This document shows positions 42,776 through 50,824 of a stretch of 64,000 bases of DNA, one piece after another (the stretch's first letter is position 1; the number at the start of each line of letters is the position of its first letter). The translations under genes and the position numbers were made by a program. This stretch comes from Gammaproteobacteria bacterium. Its GTDB lineage: Bacteria; Pseudomonadota; Gammaproteobacteria; Pseudomonadales; Porticoccaceae. The notes under the pieces were generated by a model that did no database searches, was not told the DNA's origin, and was given only the letters and a program-made list of their open reading frames with translations. Location: positions 310,001 to 374,000 of the forward strand of contig JADJET010000003.1 in NCBI GenBank assembly GCA_016708925.1, read 5' to 3'.

Positions 42776-44191
42776 TTAGGGGTTGTAGGCTTTTTCGCCG
42801 TGTTCGGCGATATCCAGCCCTTCGCGCTCGGCTTCCTCGCTGACCCGCAGTCCGATGGTGAACTTGAGGACTGCCAGAGTGACCGCCGCCACCACGGCGC
42901 TCCAGACTACCGCCACCAACACGGCCTTGACCTGAATGAGGATCTGGGCTGAGTCGTAGCCGAAAGTGGGTCCGACCCAGCCGTCGGTGACATAGCCAGC
43001 CCCGCCCAGCGCCGGGTTGACGTAGATGCCCGTCAGGATCGCGCCCAGGATGCCACCGACCGCGTGCACGCCGAAGGCATCCAGCGCATCGTCGTAGCCC
43101 AGCAGTTTCTTGAGATAGGCAACCGCGATGAAGCAGCCAAACCCGCACACCAGACCGATCACCAGGGCGCCCTGGATCCCGACGAAACCGCAGGCCGGCG
43201 TGATCCCGACCAACCCGGCCACCGCACCGGAAAGGATACCCAGCAAGGAGGGTTTGCCCTTGAATATCCATTCGGCGAAGAACCAGGTGATACCGGCCAC
43301 CGCGGTGGCAAACAGGGTGTTGGCGAAGGCCAGCACGGCATAGCCATTGGCTTCGAGGTTGGAACCCGCGTTGAAACCGAACCAGCCGAACCACAGCATG
43401 GAAGCGCCGATCATGGACATCACCAGGTTGTGCGGCGCCATCGATGTCTTGCCGTAACCCACCCGCTTGCCGAGGAACAGCGCGCACACCAGACCGGCGA
43501 TGCCGGAGTTGATATGCACCACGGTGCCGCCGGCGAAGTCGAGCGCGCCCAACTGCCATAACCAGCCGGCGGTGGCATTGAGGTCAGCGACCACTTCAGG
43601 CGAGGTATAGGCATCCGGACCCGGCCACCACCACACCATGTGCGCCATCGGCAGGTACGAAAAGGTGAACCAGATCACCGAGAACAGCAGCACCGCCTTG
43701 AACTTCATGCGCTCCGCATAGGCTCCGGCAACCAGCGCCACGGTGATGCACGCGAAGGTGAGCTGGAACATCGCGAACATCAGCTCCGGGATTACCACAC
43801 CCTTGCTGAAGGTGGCGGTGGGCACGAAATTCCCGGCGGAATCGTAGATCACGCCGGCCAGCATGGCCTTGTCGAGCCCGCCGAAGAACGGGCCGCCGCT
43901 GGAAAACGCGACGCTGTAGCCGTACACCACCCAGAGCACCGCGATCACGCAGAAAATCGCAAATATCTGCGTGAGTACCGACAACATGTTCTTGGCGCGC
44001 ACCATCCCGCCGTAAAACAGCGCCAGGCCCGGCAGCGACATGAACAGCACCAGCGCCGTCGCGGTCATCATCCAGGCGACGTTGCCCATGTCGTATGTGG
44101 GTGCGACATAGGCGGCGTCTTCCGCGCCCGCCGTGGCGGCGAGGCCCCAACCCAGGACCAGCAACAGGGTCATGGTCAATTTGCGTATCAT
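42776..44191 (-). CDS. amtB: Ammonium transporter
   Basis: The 471-residue precursor has a signal-like first helix (MIRKLTMTLLLVLGWGLAAT) and eleven further transmembrane segments. The twin pore histidines appear in YLPMAHMVWWW and DAFGVHAVGGILGA. NMLSVLTQIFAIFC, FAGGTVVHINSG and TPACGFVG are family hallmarks. It imports ammonium at low concentration and is gated by the P-II protein encoded upstream. The ATG at 44191 has GAGGAG 6 bp upstream. It is 61 bp after glnK in the same operon. Confidence 0.95.
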   Translation of the reverse strand: MIRKLTMTLLLVLGWGLAATAGAEDAAYVAPTYDMGNVAWMMTATALVLFMSLPGLALFYGGMVRAKNMLSVLTQIFAIFCVIAVLWVVYGYSVAFSSGGPFFGGLDKAMLAGVIYDSAGNFVPTATFSKGVVIPELMFAMFQLTFACITVALVAGAYAERMKFKAVLLFSVIWFTFSYLPMAHMVWWWPGPDAYTSPEVVADLNATAGWLWQLGALDFAGGTVVHINSGIAGLVCALFLGKRVGYGKTSMAPHNLVMSMIGASMLWFGWFGFNAGSNLEANGYAVLAFANTLFATAVAGITWFFAEWIFKGKPSLLGILSGAVAGLVGITPACGFVGIQGALVIGLVCGFGCFIAVAYLKKLLGYDDALDAFGVHAVGGILGAILTGIYVNPALGGAGYVTDGWVGPTFGYDSAQILIQVKAVLVAVVWSAVVAAVTLAVLKFTIGLRVSEEAEREGLDIAEHGEKAYNP

Positions 44192-44252
44192 GAGATTCTC
44201 CTCAAGAGTGCTGGGCTGCCCGGCGCGCGCCGAGGTCAGCCTGTGCGCGTTG

Positions 44253-44591
44253 TCAGATGGCGTCTTCACCGGTTTCGCGGGTGCGGATGCGGACCACTTC
44301 CTGCAGATCGGAAATGAACACCTTGCCGTCACCGATCTTGCCGGTCGCCGCCGCGGCGATGATGGCCTCGACGGCGGCATCCACCAGGGAATCCGGCAGG
44401 GCAACTTCCAGCTTTACCTTGGGCAGAAAATCCACCACGTACTCCGCCCCCCGGTACAGCTCGGTATGGCCCTTCTGTCGCCCGAAACCCTTGACCTCGG
44501 TGACAGTCACACCCTGGGCGCCGACACTGGCCAGGGCCTCGCGGACATCGTCCAGCTTGAATGGCTTGATGACAGCCGTAATCATTTTCAT
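44253..44591 (-). CDS. glnK: Nitrogen regulatory protein P-II (GlnK)
   Basis: The 112-residue P-II protein is very similar to the one at 38177-38515 (shared GVTVTEVKGFGRQKGHTEL, Tyr51, TGKIGDGKVF). It precedes amtB, the conserved arrangement in which GlnK blocks the AmtB pore when nitrogen is plentiful. The ATG at 44591 has AGGAGG upstream. About 200 bp upstream is a sigma-54-type promoter, which fits nitrogen-limitation control. Confidence 0.95.
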   Translation of the reverse strand: MKMITAVIKPFKLDDVREALASVGAQGVTVTEVKGFGRQKGHTELYRGAEYVVDFLPKVKLEVALPDSLVDAAVEAIIAAAATGKIGDGKVFISDLQEVVRIRTRETGEDAI

Positions 44592-44790
44592 GGCTCGCCT
44601 CCTGTGATGGCGGGATTGCGCGGGTCAACTCGACCATATCCCCCGCAGTGCAGTTATGTTGGGTGACATGCAAAAAACCACGTCGCTGGGTGGCCGTACA
44701 GCCTCCGTCCGTGAAAGGCCAGCTTGCGCCGGCGCCGGAGCACCCCTCTTACATTTCCACGAGGGTTTCGCATGGGCACGGGATGGTTTA

Positions 44791-44806
44791 AGCACGGGGC
44801 GTGCCA
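44791..44806 (-). promoter_or_regulatory. Sigma-54 (-24/-12) promoter of glnK-amtB
   Basis: The minus strand reads TGGCACGCCCCGTGCT: TGGCACG, four bases, then GTGCT. The invariant GG and GC are separated by exactly ten bases, as required. The predicted leader to glnK is about 190 bases. Apart from this and the upstream palindrome, the 460 bp between glnK and comM hold no gene that I can see. Confidence 0.65.
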
Positions 44807-44900
44807 AAGCGTGTTATGGGGACAGGTTGCCGCACACTGCCGCTGACTGCGGATTTTTTGGTGCGAAATCCGAGTGCAACCTGGTTTTTGCGCGCCGCTT

Positions 44901-44910
44901 TGGTGCACCA
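44901..44910. promoter_or_regulatory. TGGTGCACCA palindrome, possible NtrC enhancer half-sites
   Basis: The 10-bp palindrome TGGTGCACCA, followed directly by another GCACCA, lies about 95 bp upstream of the sigma-54 -24 element. NtrC sites are built from GCACCA/TGGTGC half-sites at such distances, but the spacing here differs from the consensus. Confidence 0.35.
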
Positions 44911-45051
44911 GCACCACGTTCACGGTGGCATCGACAGCCGTGGCGTTTGTTGTTTCAATCAACTGCCACTTCAAAGCCTGCCCACCAGGGTTGCCACGCG
45001 GCGGCGCGCGCAGGCACGACCATCGGGATTCACTGCCATCAGGGAAGATTC

Positions 45052-46548
45052 ATGTCGCTCGCGCTCGTCCACACCCGTGCCCGCTCCGGCATCGCCGCCC
45101 CCGCCGTGGCGGTCGAAGTGCATCTTTCCAACGGCCTGCCATCGCTCAACATCGTGGGGCTGCCCGAAACGGCGGTGAAGGAAAGCAAGGATCGGGTACG
45201 CAGTGCCCTGCTCAACGCCCATTTCGAATTTCCCCGCCGCCGCATCACCGTCAATCTGGCACCCGCCGATCTACCCAAAGAGGGCGGGCGTTTCGATCTC
45301 GCCATCGCGCTCGGGATTCTGGCCGCATCCGGCCAACTGCCGGCGGATGCGCTCGGCAGCCACGAATTTCTGGGCGAGTTGTCGCTGTCCGGCGAATTGC
45401 GGCCGGTGGAAGGCGCATTGCCCGCCGCGCTGGCGGCCGCCGCCGCTGGCCGCAGTCTGGTAGTGGCGCTCGCCAATGCCGAGGAGGCCGCGCTCGCGCG
45501 CTCTGCAATGGTGCATGGCGCCGACCACCTGCTTAGTGTATGTGCGCACCTGCGCGGGCTGGCGCCGCTGGCGCAACAGCCTTTTACGCCGCCGGACAAT
45601 CACAGCGACGGCCCGGACCTCGCCGACGTCATCGGCCAACATCAGGCCCGGCGCGCGCTGGAGATCGCTGCCGCCGGCGGTCACAACCTGCTGCTGAGCG
45701 GCCCGCCCGGCACCGGCAAGACCATGCTCGCCAGCCGGCTGCCGGGCATCCTGCCGCCGCTCGCGGAAGCGGATGCCATCGAGGTCGCGGCCATCTATTC
45801 GGTTGCGGGCATCGCGCGCGGAAGCTTTCACACCCGACCGTTTCGGGCACCGCATCACAGCGCCTCCGCCGCCGCGCTGGTGGGTGGCGGCGGCACCCCG
45901 CGACCGGGCGAAATATCCCTCGCGCACCGTGGCGTGCTGTTTCTCGACGAACTGCCGGAGTTTCCCCGCAAGGTGCTGGAGGTGTTGCGGGAGCCGCTGG
46001 AATCCGGCCGGATCGCCATCGCCCGGGTGCAGGCGCGTATCGAGTTCCCCGCACGCTTCCAGTTGGTCGCGGCCATGAATCCCTGCCCCTGCGGTTATCT
46101 GGGCGAAACACGCTGCCGCTGCTCGCCGGACCAGATTGCGCGCTACCGGGGCCGGCTGTCCGGCCCCCTGCTGGACCGCTTCGACCTGCTGGTGACGGTA
46201 CCGCGCATGGCGCGCAACGAACTCACGGCGGACGTGGTCTCTGGCGAATCGAGTGCCGCCGTGCGCGCCCGGGTGCTGGCGGCGCGCCAGCACCAGCTGG
46301 AACGACAGGGCGCATTGAACTCTGGACTGGCGCCAGCGGCTCTTGCGCTCCATTGCCCCCTCGACGACGCCCAGCGCAAGCTGCTCGATACCGCCATCGA
46401 GCGGCTGGGCCTCTCCGCGCGTGCCTACCACCGTTTGCTGCGCGTTGCGCGCACCATCGCCGATCTCGACGCCTGCCCACACCCGCAGACGCGGCATCTC
46501 ACCGAGGCCATCGGTTACCGGGTCGGAATTGCCGCGAGCGCACCCTGA
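45052..46548 (+). CDS. comM: ComM / YifB family AAA+ helicase (Mg-chelatase-like)
   Basis: The 498-residue protein has an N-terminal Lon-like domain (VHLSNGLPSLNIVGLPETAV), a Walker A at 217-224 (GPPGTGKT), Walker B (GVLFLDELPEF), a zinc-type CPCGYLGE...CRCS segment and the C-terminal Mg-chelatase domain (RAYHRLLRVARTIADLD). ComM promotes branch migration during natural transformation. I chose the ATG at 45052 because AGGGAAG lies upstream and the family starts there; the frame continues to 44656 without homology. Confidence 0.9.
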   Translation: MSLALVHTRARSGIAAPAVAVEVHLSNGLPSLNIVGLPETAVKESKDRVRSALLNAHFEFPRRRITVNLAPADLPKEGGRFDLAIALGILAASGQLPADALGSHEFLGELSLSGELRPVEGALPAALAAAAAGRSLVVALANAEEAALARSAMVHGADHLLSVCAHLRGLAPLAQQPFTPPDNHSDGPDLADVIGQHQARRALEIAAAGGHNLLLSGPPGTGKTMLASRLPGILPPLAEADAIEVAAIYSVAGIARGSFHTRPFRAPHHSASAAALVGGGGTPRPGEISLAHRGVLFLDELPEFPRKVLEVLREPLESGRIAIARVQARIEFPARFQLVAAMNPCPCGYLGETRCRCSPDQIARYRGRLSGPLLDRFDLLVTVPRMARNELTADVVSGESSAAVRARVLAARQHQLERQGALNSGLAPAALALHCPLDDAQRKLLDTAIERLGLSARAYHRLLRVARTIADLDACPHPQTRHLTEAIGYRVGIAASAP

Positions 46549-46608
46549 GCGAGACCAACCCGCCCGGAAGCTCCCGACCCGTGCGCAAAATCCCGGTGTC
46601 CGAAAACG

Positions 46609-46634
46609 GCGCGGGCTCCCTCCGGAGCCCGCGC
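46609..46634. terminator. Bidirectional terminator between comM and dodecin
   Basis: An 11-bp stem (GCGCGGGCTCC / GGAGCCCGCGC) with a 4-base loop is flanked by AAAA on the left and TTTT on the right, and lies between the two convergent stop codons. Confidence 0.75.
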
Positions 46635-46652
46635 GCTGGCTTTTCTGTCCCG

Positions 46653-46862
46653 TTAATCTTCCAGACGGAAGCCGATCTTGACGGTTACCTGCCAGTGTTT
46701 GACCTTGCTGCCCTCGATGTAGCCGCGGGTATCGACCACTTCGAACCAGTGCAGACCGTGGAGGGTCTTGCCCGCTTTCGCCACCGCGGTGCTGATGGCA
46801 TCGTCAATGCCGACCGTGGAACTGCCGGTGACCTCGATGTGTTTGTAGCTGTGCGCAGGCAT
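46653..46862 (-). CDS. Dodecin (flavin-storage protein)
   Basis: The 69-residue protein matches the dodecin family in length and sequence: HSYKHIEVTGSSTVGIDDAI, the flavin-stacking Trp in LHGLHWFEVVDTRGYIE and the terminal VKHWQVTVKIGFRLED. Dodecins assemble into hollow dodecamers that bind riboflavin or FMN. The ATG at 46862 has AAGGAG 6 bp upstream; the open frame further upstream is not part of the family. Confidence 0.9.
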   Translation of the reverse strand: MPAHSYKHIEVTGSSTVGIDDAISTAVAKAGKTLHGLHWFEVVDTRGYIEGSKVKHWQVTVKIGFRLED

Positions 46863-46953
46863 GGCATTCTCCTTGTGATTTTTGCGGTTTCCGCCCGCTG
46901 TTGCGGCGCGGCTGCTTTCTTCGACCCCCGTCCGGCGAGTTAGGTTCACCACC

Positions 46954-46999
46954 CCGGACATTCACCGACACCAGACATTCACCGCCACCGGACATTGCC
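46954..46999. repeat. 17-bp tandem repeat
   Basis: CC(G/A)GACATTCACCG(A/C)CA repeats 2.7 times with period 17 in the leader region between dodecin and the acyltransferase gene. Confidence 0.6.
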
Positions 47000-47051
47000 A
47001 GCGTTGCATCGGCGCCAGGATAATGCGCGCCACCCCTACCGTCCCGACCCC

Positions 47052-48023
47052 ATGGCCCAGCGATCGAAGCGGTTTGCTCCCGGACGGTTTGCGCCCAGGC
47101 TGTTTGCACCCAGACTGTTTGCGCCCAGGTACTGGCCGTCCTGGCTCGCGGTCGGCGTCACCTGGCTGCTGGGCAAGCTGCCGCTGCGTGGGCAGCGGAG
47201 CCTGGCGTCCTGGCTCGCGGATCGTTTGGCCGACAGCGGCAACAGCCGGATCGCAGTGGTACGCCGCAATCTCGAACTCTGCTTCCCCGAACTGTCGGAG
47301 CCAGAGCGCCGGCAACTGGCGCGGGACCATCTGCACTCGGTGGTGCTGCTGGGGTTCGATCTGCTCAACCTGATCTGGGGTTCGCGCGACAAACTGCTGG
47401 GCACCAGCCGCATCGAGGGCCGCGAGCACCTCGACGCCGCCCTGGCCGCCGGCGCGCCGCTGCTGCTGGTGACCGGGCACTTCACGACCTTTCTCACCGC
47501 GCTGGCGGCGCTGTCGGAAATCACGCCGTTCCATGTGGTCTACCGGCGCATGGACAACCCGGTGCTGGAGCAGCAGCTCTACCAGCGCGGCGCGCGGAAA
47601 TTCCCCTTGGTTCCGATCCACCGCAAGGAAATCCGGCGCATGTTGCGCGAGCTGGGCGAGAGCGGCGTGGTGGCGATCCTGCCGGACCAGGATTTCGGTC
47701 TGAACCGGGGCGTGTTCGTGCCGTTCTTCGGTATCGCGACCGCCACCATCACCGCCATTCCCCAATACGCCGCGCAGAGTGGCGCCCGGGTACTGCTGTT
47801 TTCGAGCTGGCGTGAAGGCGACGGTGTAGTCATCAAACTCGAGCCGATGCTGGAACACTACCCATCCGGCGACGATGTCGCCGACACGCACCGCTGGAGC
47901 GACTGGCTGGAAGCACAGGTCCGCCACCATCCGGCGGACTATTTCTGGCTGCACAAACGCTTCAAGACGCAGCCACCGGGGGAGCCGGACCGCTATCGGC
48001 AGCGCGCGCCCGCACACGACTGA
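47052..48023 (+). CDS. LpxL/HtrB-like lysophospholipid acyltransferase with altered active-site motif
   Basis: The 323-residue protein follows the lipid A acyltransferase layout (PF03279): an N-terminal membrane helix (WLAVGVTWLLGKLP), RIAVVRRNLELCFPELSEPE, and VVYRRMDNPVLEQQLYQRGA. Later segments are ILPDQDFGLNRGVFVPFFGI and WREGDGVVIKLEP. The catalytic H-x4-(D/E) motif is GHFTTFLTA: His143 is present but the acidic residue is Leu148. The start (ATG 47052) is followed by an unusual four-fold pentapeptide repeat (RFAPG, RFAPR, LFAPR, LFAPR) before the membrane helix. It may transfer an acyl chain to a lipid or ornithine-type substrate, or be inactive. Confidence 0.75.
   Translation: MAQRSKRFAPGRFAPRLFAPRLFAPRYWPSWLAVGVTWLLGKLPLRGQRSLASWLADRLADSGNSRIAVVRRNLELCFPELSEPERRQLARDHLHSVVLLGFDLLNLIWGSRDKLLGTSRIEGREHLDAALAAGAPLLLVTGHFTTFLTALAALSEITPFHVVYRRMDNPVLEQQLYQRGARKFPLVPIHRKEIRRMLRELGESGVVAILPDQDFGLNRGVFVPFFGIATATITAIPQYAAQSGARVLLFSSWREGDGVVIKLEPMLEHYPSGDDVADTHRWSDWLEAQVRHHPADYFWLHKRFKTQPPGEPDRYRQRAPAHD
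47070..47129 (+). repeat. 15-bp coding tandem repeat (four units)
   Basis: Units of the type C(G/T)GTTTGCGCCCAGG at 47070, 47085, 47100 and 47115 encode (R/L)FAP(R/G) four times at the N-terminus of the acyltransferase. Confidence 0.75.
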
Positions 48024-48092
48024 TCCCGCATTTGCGCACGCCGGATGCCCCGCCTACCATGGCGCGCTGTCATCGCAGCGGGAAGCAGTTCC

Positions 48093-48734
48093 ATGTCGTA
48101 TCAGGCCGTGCTCTGGGATTTCGGCGGGGTCATCACCACCTCGCCCTTCGAAGCCTTCAACCGCTATGAAGCGGAACATGGCCTGCCGCTGGATTTCATC
48201 CGCCGCATCAACGCCACCAATCCCGACACCAACGCCTGGGCCCAATTCGAGTCGAGCCGGATCGGCATCGAGGAATTCGATCCGCTGTTTCTGGAGGAAT
48301 CCCGCGCCGCTGGTCATCCCATCCCCGGTCGCGATGTCATCGCACTGCTGAGCGGCGACGTGCGCCCGCGCATGGTCGAGGTGCTGCGCCGCTGCAAGCA
48401 GGATTTCAAGATCGCCTGCCTCACCAACAATGTGCGCGCCGGGCAGGGTCCCGGCATGTCGCGCTCGCCGGAGAACGCGGCCCAGGTGAAGGCCGCCATG
48501 GCGCTGTTCGAACATGTGCTGGAATCGAGCCGCGAAGGCATGCGCAAACCGCAGCCGGAGTTCTATCTGCTGGCCTGCGAACGGCTGGGCGTGGAACCGG
48601 CGCGGGTGCTCTATCTGGACGATCTCGGCATCAACCTCAAGCCGGCGCGCCAACTCGGCATGACCACCATCAAGGTGGTATCGGAAGCACAGGCGATCCG
48701 CGATCTGGGCACGGCGCTGAAAATCGCTTTCTGA
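48093..48734 (+). CDS. HAD-superfamily hydrolase (subfamily IA, epoxide-hydrolase N-domain type)
   Basis: The 213-residue protein starts MSYQAVLWDFGGVITTSPFE, with nucleophile Asp9; the second position of the DxD motif is Gly, as in the ACAD10/epoxide-hydrolase N-domain branch. Thr in CLTNNV and the KPQPEFYLLACERL motif with YLDDLG complete the HAD set. It is probably a phosphatase acting on a small molecule or a phosphorylated acyl-CoA intermediate. The next gene, 99 bp downstream, is a crotonase. The ATG at 48093 follows a GGAAGCAG-like SD. Confidence 0.78.
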   Translation: MSYQAVLWDFGGVITTSPFEAFNRYEAEHGLPLDFIRRINATNPDTNAWAQFESSRIGIEEFDPLFLEESRAAGHPIPGRDVIALLSGDVRPRMVEVLRRCKQDFKIACLTNNVRAGQGPGMSRSPENAAQVKAAMALFEHVLESSREGMRKPQPEFYLLACERLGVEPARVLYLDDLGINLKPARQLGMTTIKVVSEAQAIRDLGTALKIAF

Positions 48735-48833
48735 GGCGACGCTGAAGCGGCTGCCGACTTCAGGTTCGTCGCTTGGACCCGGGACAGACCCGCGCGTACC
48801 ATGGCCCAAAACCATAAGGCAGCAGGCGCCACC

Positions 48834-49625
48834 ATGTCCTACACCACCATTCGCTTCAACCGCGCGGGCGCCGTCGCCCGCATCACGCTGGCGCGCCCGG
48901 ACGCCGCCAACGCGCTCAACTTCGCCATGGGTGCCGAGCTTCTGGACGTCGCGCGCCTCTGCCGCGACGACAAGGGCGTGCGCGCGGTCATCCTGGATGC
49001 CGACGGCAAGGTGTTCTGCGCCGGCGGCGACATCGTCACCTTCGCGAGCGCCGGCGACCGCTTGCCGACCGCGCTCAAGGAACTCATCGAAATTTTCCAC
49101 CCGGCGGTGGAAACACTCTCCACCATGAACGCGCCGGTGATCGCCGCCGTGCAGGGCGTCGCCGCCGGCGCCGGGCTGTCGCTGCTGAGTTCGTGCAGCC
49201 TGGCGATCGCGAGCGACGCGGCAAGTTTCACCATGGCTTACACCGGCATCGGCCTGACCCCGGATGGTGGCGCCACCTATTTTCTGCCGCGCCAGATCGG
49301 TCTGCGCAAAACCGAGGAGCTGATGATCACCAACCGCCGCCTGAACGCGGCGGAAGCCCTGGACTGGGGGCTGGTGAATGAAGTGGTGACGCCCGAGGCA
49401 CTCGCCGGTCGCGTCGACGCCCTGGCGAATCAGCTCGCCGCCGGCGCCACTGCCGCTTATGGCGCTGCCCGGCGCATGCTGCTGGCGAGTTTCGGCAACA
49501 CCATGACCGCGCAACTGGCGCTCGAACAGGAGACCATGGTCGCCGCCGGCGGCAGCCGCGACGGCCTGGCGGGCGTGGCGGCCTTCAAGGCGAAGACCAG
49601 ACCGGAGTTTCGGGGGGAACAGTAA
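48834..49625 (+). CDS. Enoyl-CoA hydratase/isomerase (PaaG-like)
   Basis: The 263-residue crotonase has the oxyanion-hole segments AVILDADGKVFCAGGDIVTF and AAVQGVAAGAGLSL. The two glutamates of true hydratases are replaced; instead the sequence has GIGLTPDGGATYFLPRQIGL with an Asp, as in PaaG-type isomerases. It likely isomerises a double bond in a CoA-bound acid. The start ATG at 48834 gives MSYTTIRF; SD is weak. Short palindromic repeats lie just downstream. Confidence 0.82.
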   Translation: MSYTTIRFNRAGAVARITLARPDAANALNFAMGAELLDVARLCRDDKGVRAVILDADGKVFCAGGDIVTFASAGDRLPTALKELIEIFHPAVETLSTMNAPVIAAVQGVAAGAGLSLLSSCSLAIASDAASFTMAYTGIGLTPDGGATYFLPRQIGLRKTEELMITNRRLNAAEALDWGLVNEVVTPEALAGRVDALANQLAAGATAAYGAARRMLLASFGNTMTAQLALEQETMVAAGGSRDGLAGVAAFKAKTRPEFRGEQ

Positions 49626-49649
49626 TCGGCACTGAGGTCAACCCGGCAA

Positions 49650-49721
49650 GGGTTGGCAAGCGTAGCGCACCCACCACATCCCACCATCGGATGGCGGATG
49701 CGCTGCGCTTATCCGCCCTAC
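49650..49721. repeat. Two short palindromic repeats between convergent genes
   Basis: A degenerate GGGTTGGCAAGCGTAGCGCA...CCACC copy (49650-49675) and a GGCGGATGCG ... ATCCGCCCTAC copy (49693-49721) lie between the crotonase and thioesterase genes, both belonging to the family seen at 32839-32988. Confidence 0.75.
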
Positions 49722-49752
49722 GTTGACCCGAGACTGACGGCGCCCGACGGTT

Positions 49753-50571
49753 TCAACCCTTGCCGCTGAAGGTCGCCATGGTCAGGTTCGACTGACTCAC
49801 CCGCCCGATCAGTCCGCGCACGTCGTAGAGTTCGGATTCCGCCATCGCCACGCCGTGAGACTGGGCGCGGGTGCGGGCATCGATGCCGATCCATTCGCCC
49901 TCCGGCATGCGGTGCAGGTTGAGAGTGAGATCGGCATTGATGAAGCCGGTGCCCGCATCCAGATAGAGCTGCGCGAAGCCGTTGCTGAAATCGGCGAGGG
50001 TGGCGACCCGCACCAACGGCGAGTTGGCAATGCCGCCGACCAGTTCCGTCGGCAATTGCACCCAGGTACAGCCGCGCCCGCCGCCCAGCTCCAGCGACAC
50101 GGGCTTGAGCGGGACCAGCGTGTGCAGTCCGGCGGAAAACTCGCGCCCGACCGGGTTGGCGATGGCGTTGATGCCGATTACCGGCGGCCGTTCCAGCGCC
50201 TCCCGCATGGGCGCCGGTGGCTGCGTGTCGAGCCGCGCGTGCTCCGGAATCGCCACTTCCGCGGTGGCCAGCGCCAGGGCGCTGGCGCGGCCGATCTCGC
50301 GCCCGTCGTGATACAGCATGGCCTCCAGCAGGCGCAGACGGCGCCCCTCGCGCACCACGCGCGCGGCAACGCCGAGCGGTTCCCGCGGCACGGGACGGTA
50401 CAGATCGACGGTCAGACGCGCGAGCTGCATGCCCGGCGGAATCTGCGCTTCCAGCGCCCAGGCCAGCAGCCCGCTCGATGCGCCGCCGTGAATGGTCACC
50501 GGCCCCCAGGGGCTGGCGCAGTGTTCGGTGGGCGAAAACAATTCGCCTCGACGTTCAAACAGCGGTTTCAT
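49753..50571 (-). CDS. Acyl-CoA thioesterase-like double-hotdog protein
   Basis: The 272-residue protein has two hotdog halves (TesB-like, 4HBT_3): the first with GPVTIHGGASSGLLAWALE and LARLTVDLYRPVPREPLGVA, the second with TLADFSNGFAQLYLDAGTGF and INADLTLNLHRMPEGEWIGI, ending HGVAMAESELYDVRGLIGRV. These enzymes hydrolyse acyl-CoA in the cytoplasm. It is convergent to the crotonase gene and separated from it by repeats. Confidence 0.78.
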   Translation of the reverse strand: MKPLFERRGELFSPTEHCASPWGPVTIHGGASSGLLAWALEAQIPPGMQLARLTVDLYRPVPREPLGVAARVVREGRRLRLLEAMLYHDGREIGRASALALATAEVAIPEHARLDTQPPAPMREALERPPVIGINAIANPVGREFSAGLHTLVPLKPVSLELGGGRGCTWVQLPTELVGGIANSPLVRVATLADFSNGFAQLYLDAGTGFINADLTLNLHRMPEGEWIGIDARTRAQSHGVAMAESELYDVRGLIGRVSQSNLTMATFSGKG

Positions 50572-50618
50572 GAACGGACTTCCCCTTTAACAGAAGATGG
50601 AGCAGCAAATGGATTTAC

Positions 50619-50792
50619 GGCACGCAAGTTTCGACACATTTGCCAACCGTCGTCATCCCCGCGCAAGAGTGCGTGGAAACACCGCAGCATCGTAGGGTGG
50701 GTAAGCGCAGCGCACCCACCGAAAAACCACGCGTCCGCCGGCAGGATCGGAGCCGCAATCGCGGCGGATGCGCTGGCGCTTATCCGCCCTAC
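50619..50792. repeat. Truncated mobile-element end plus two palindromic repeats
   Basis: GGCACGCAAGTTTCGACACA (50619 on) matches one terminus of the elements at 31516 and 60250, followed by CGTCATCCCCGCGC. The rest of the element is replaced by a GTAGGGTGGG copy (50692-50720) and a GGCGGATGCG ... ATCCGCCCTAC copy (50763-50792). Two repeat families are thus nested within 175 bp. Confidence 0.7.
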
Positions 50793-50824
50793 GCAAGGCG
50801 ATGCCCCACGCAAGCGGCGCACAA

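Noticed and set aside
44670..44700. Second sigma-54-like element (TGGTTTTTTGCA) nearer to glnK
   Set aside because: The GG and GC are only six bases apart instead of ten.
44656..45051. 132-codon upstream extension of comM
   Set aside because: No family similarity, and it would cover the sigma-54 promoter region of the divergent glnK gene; the ATG at 45052 has a good SD.
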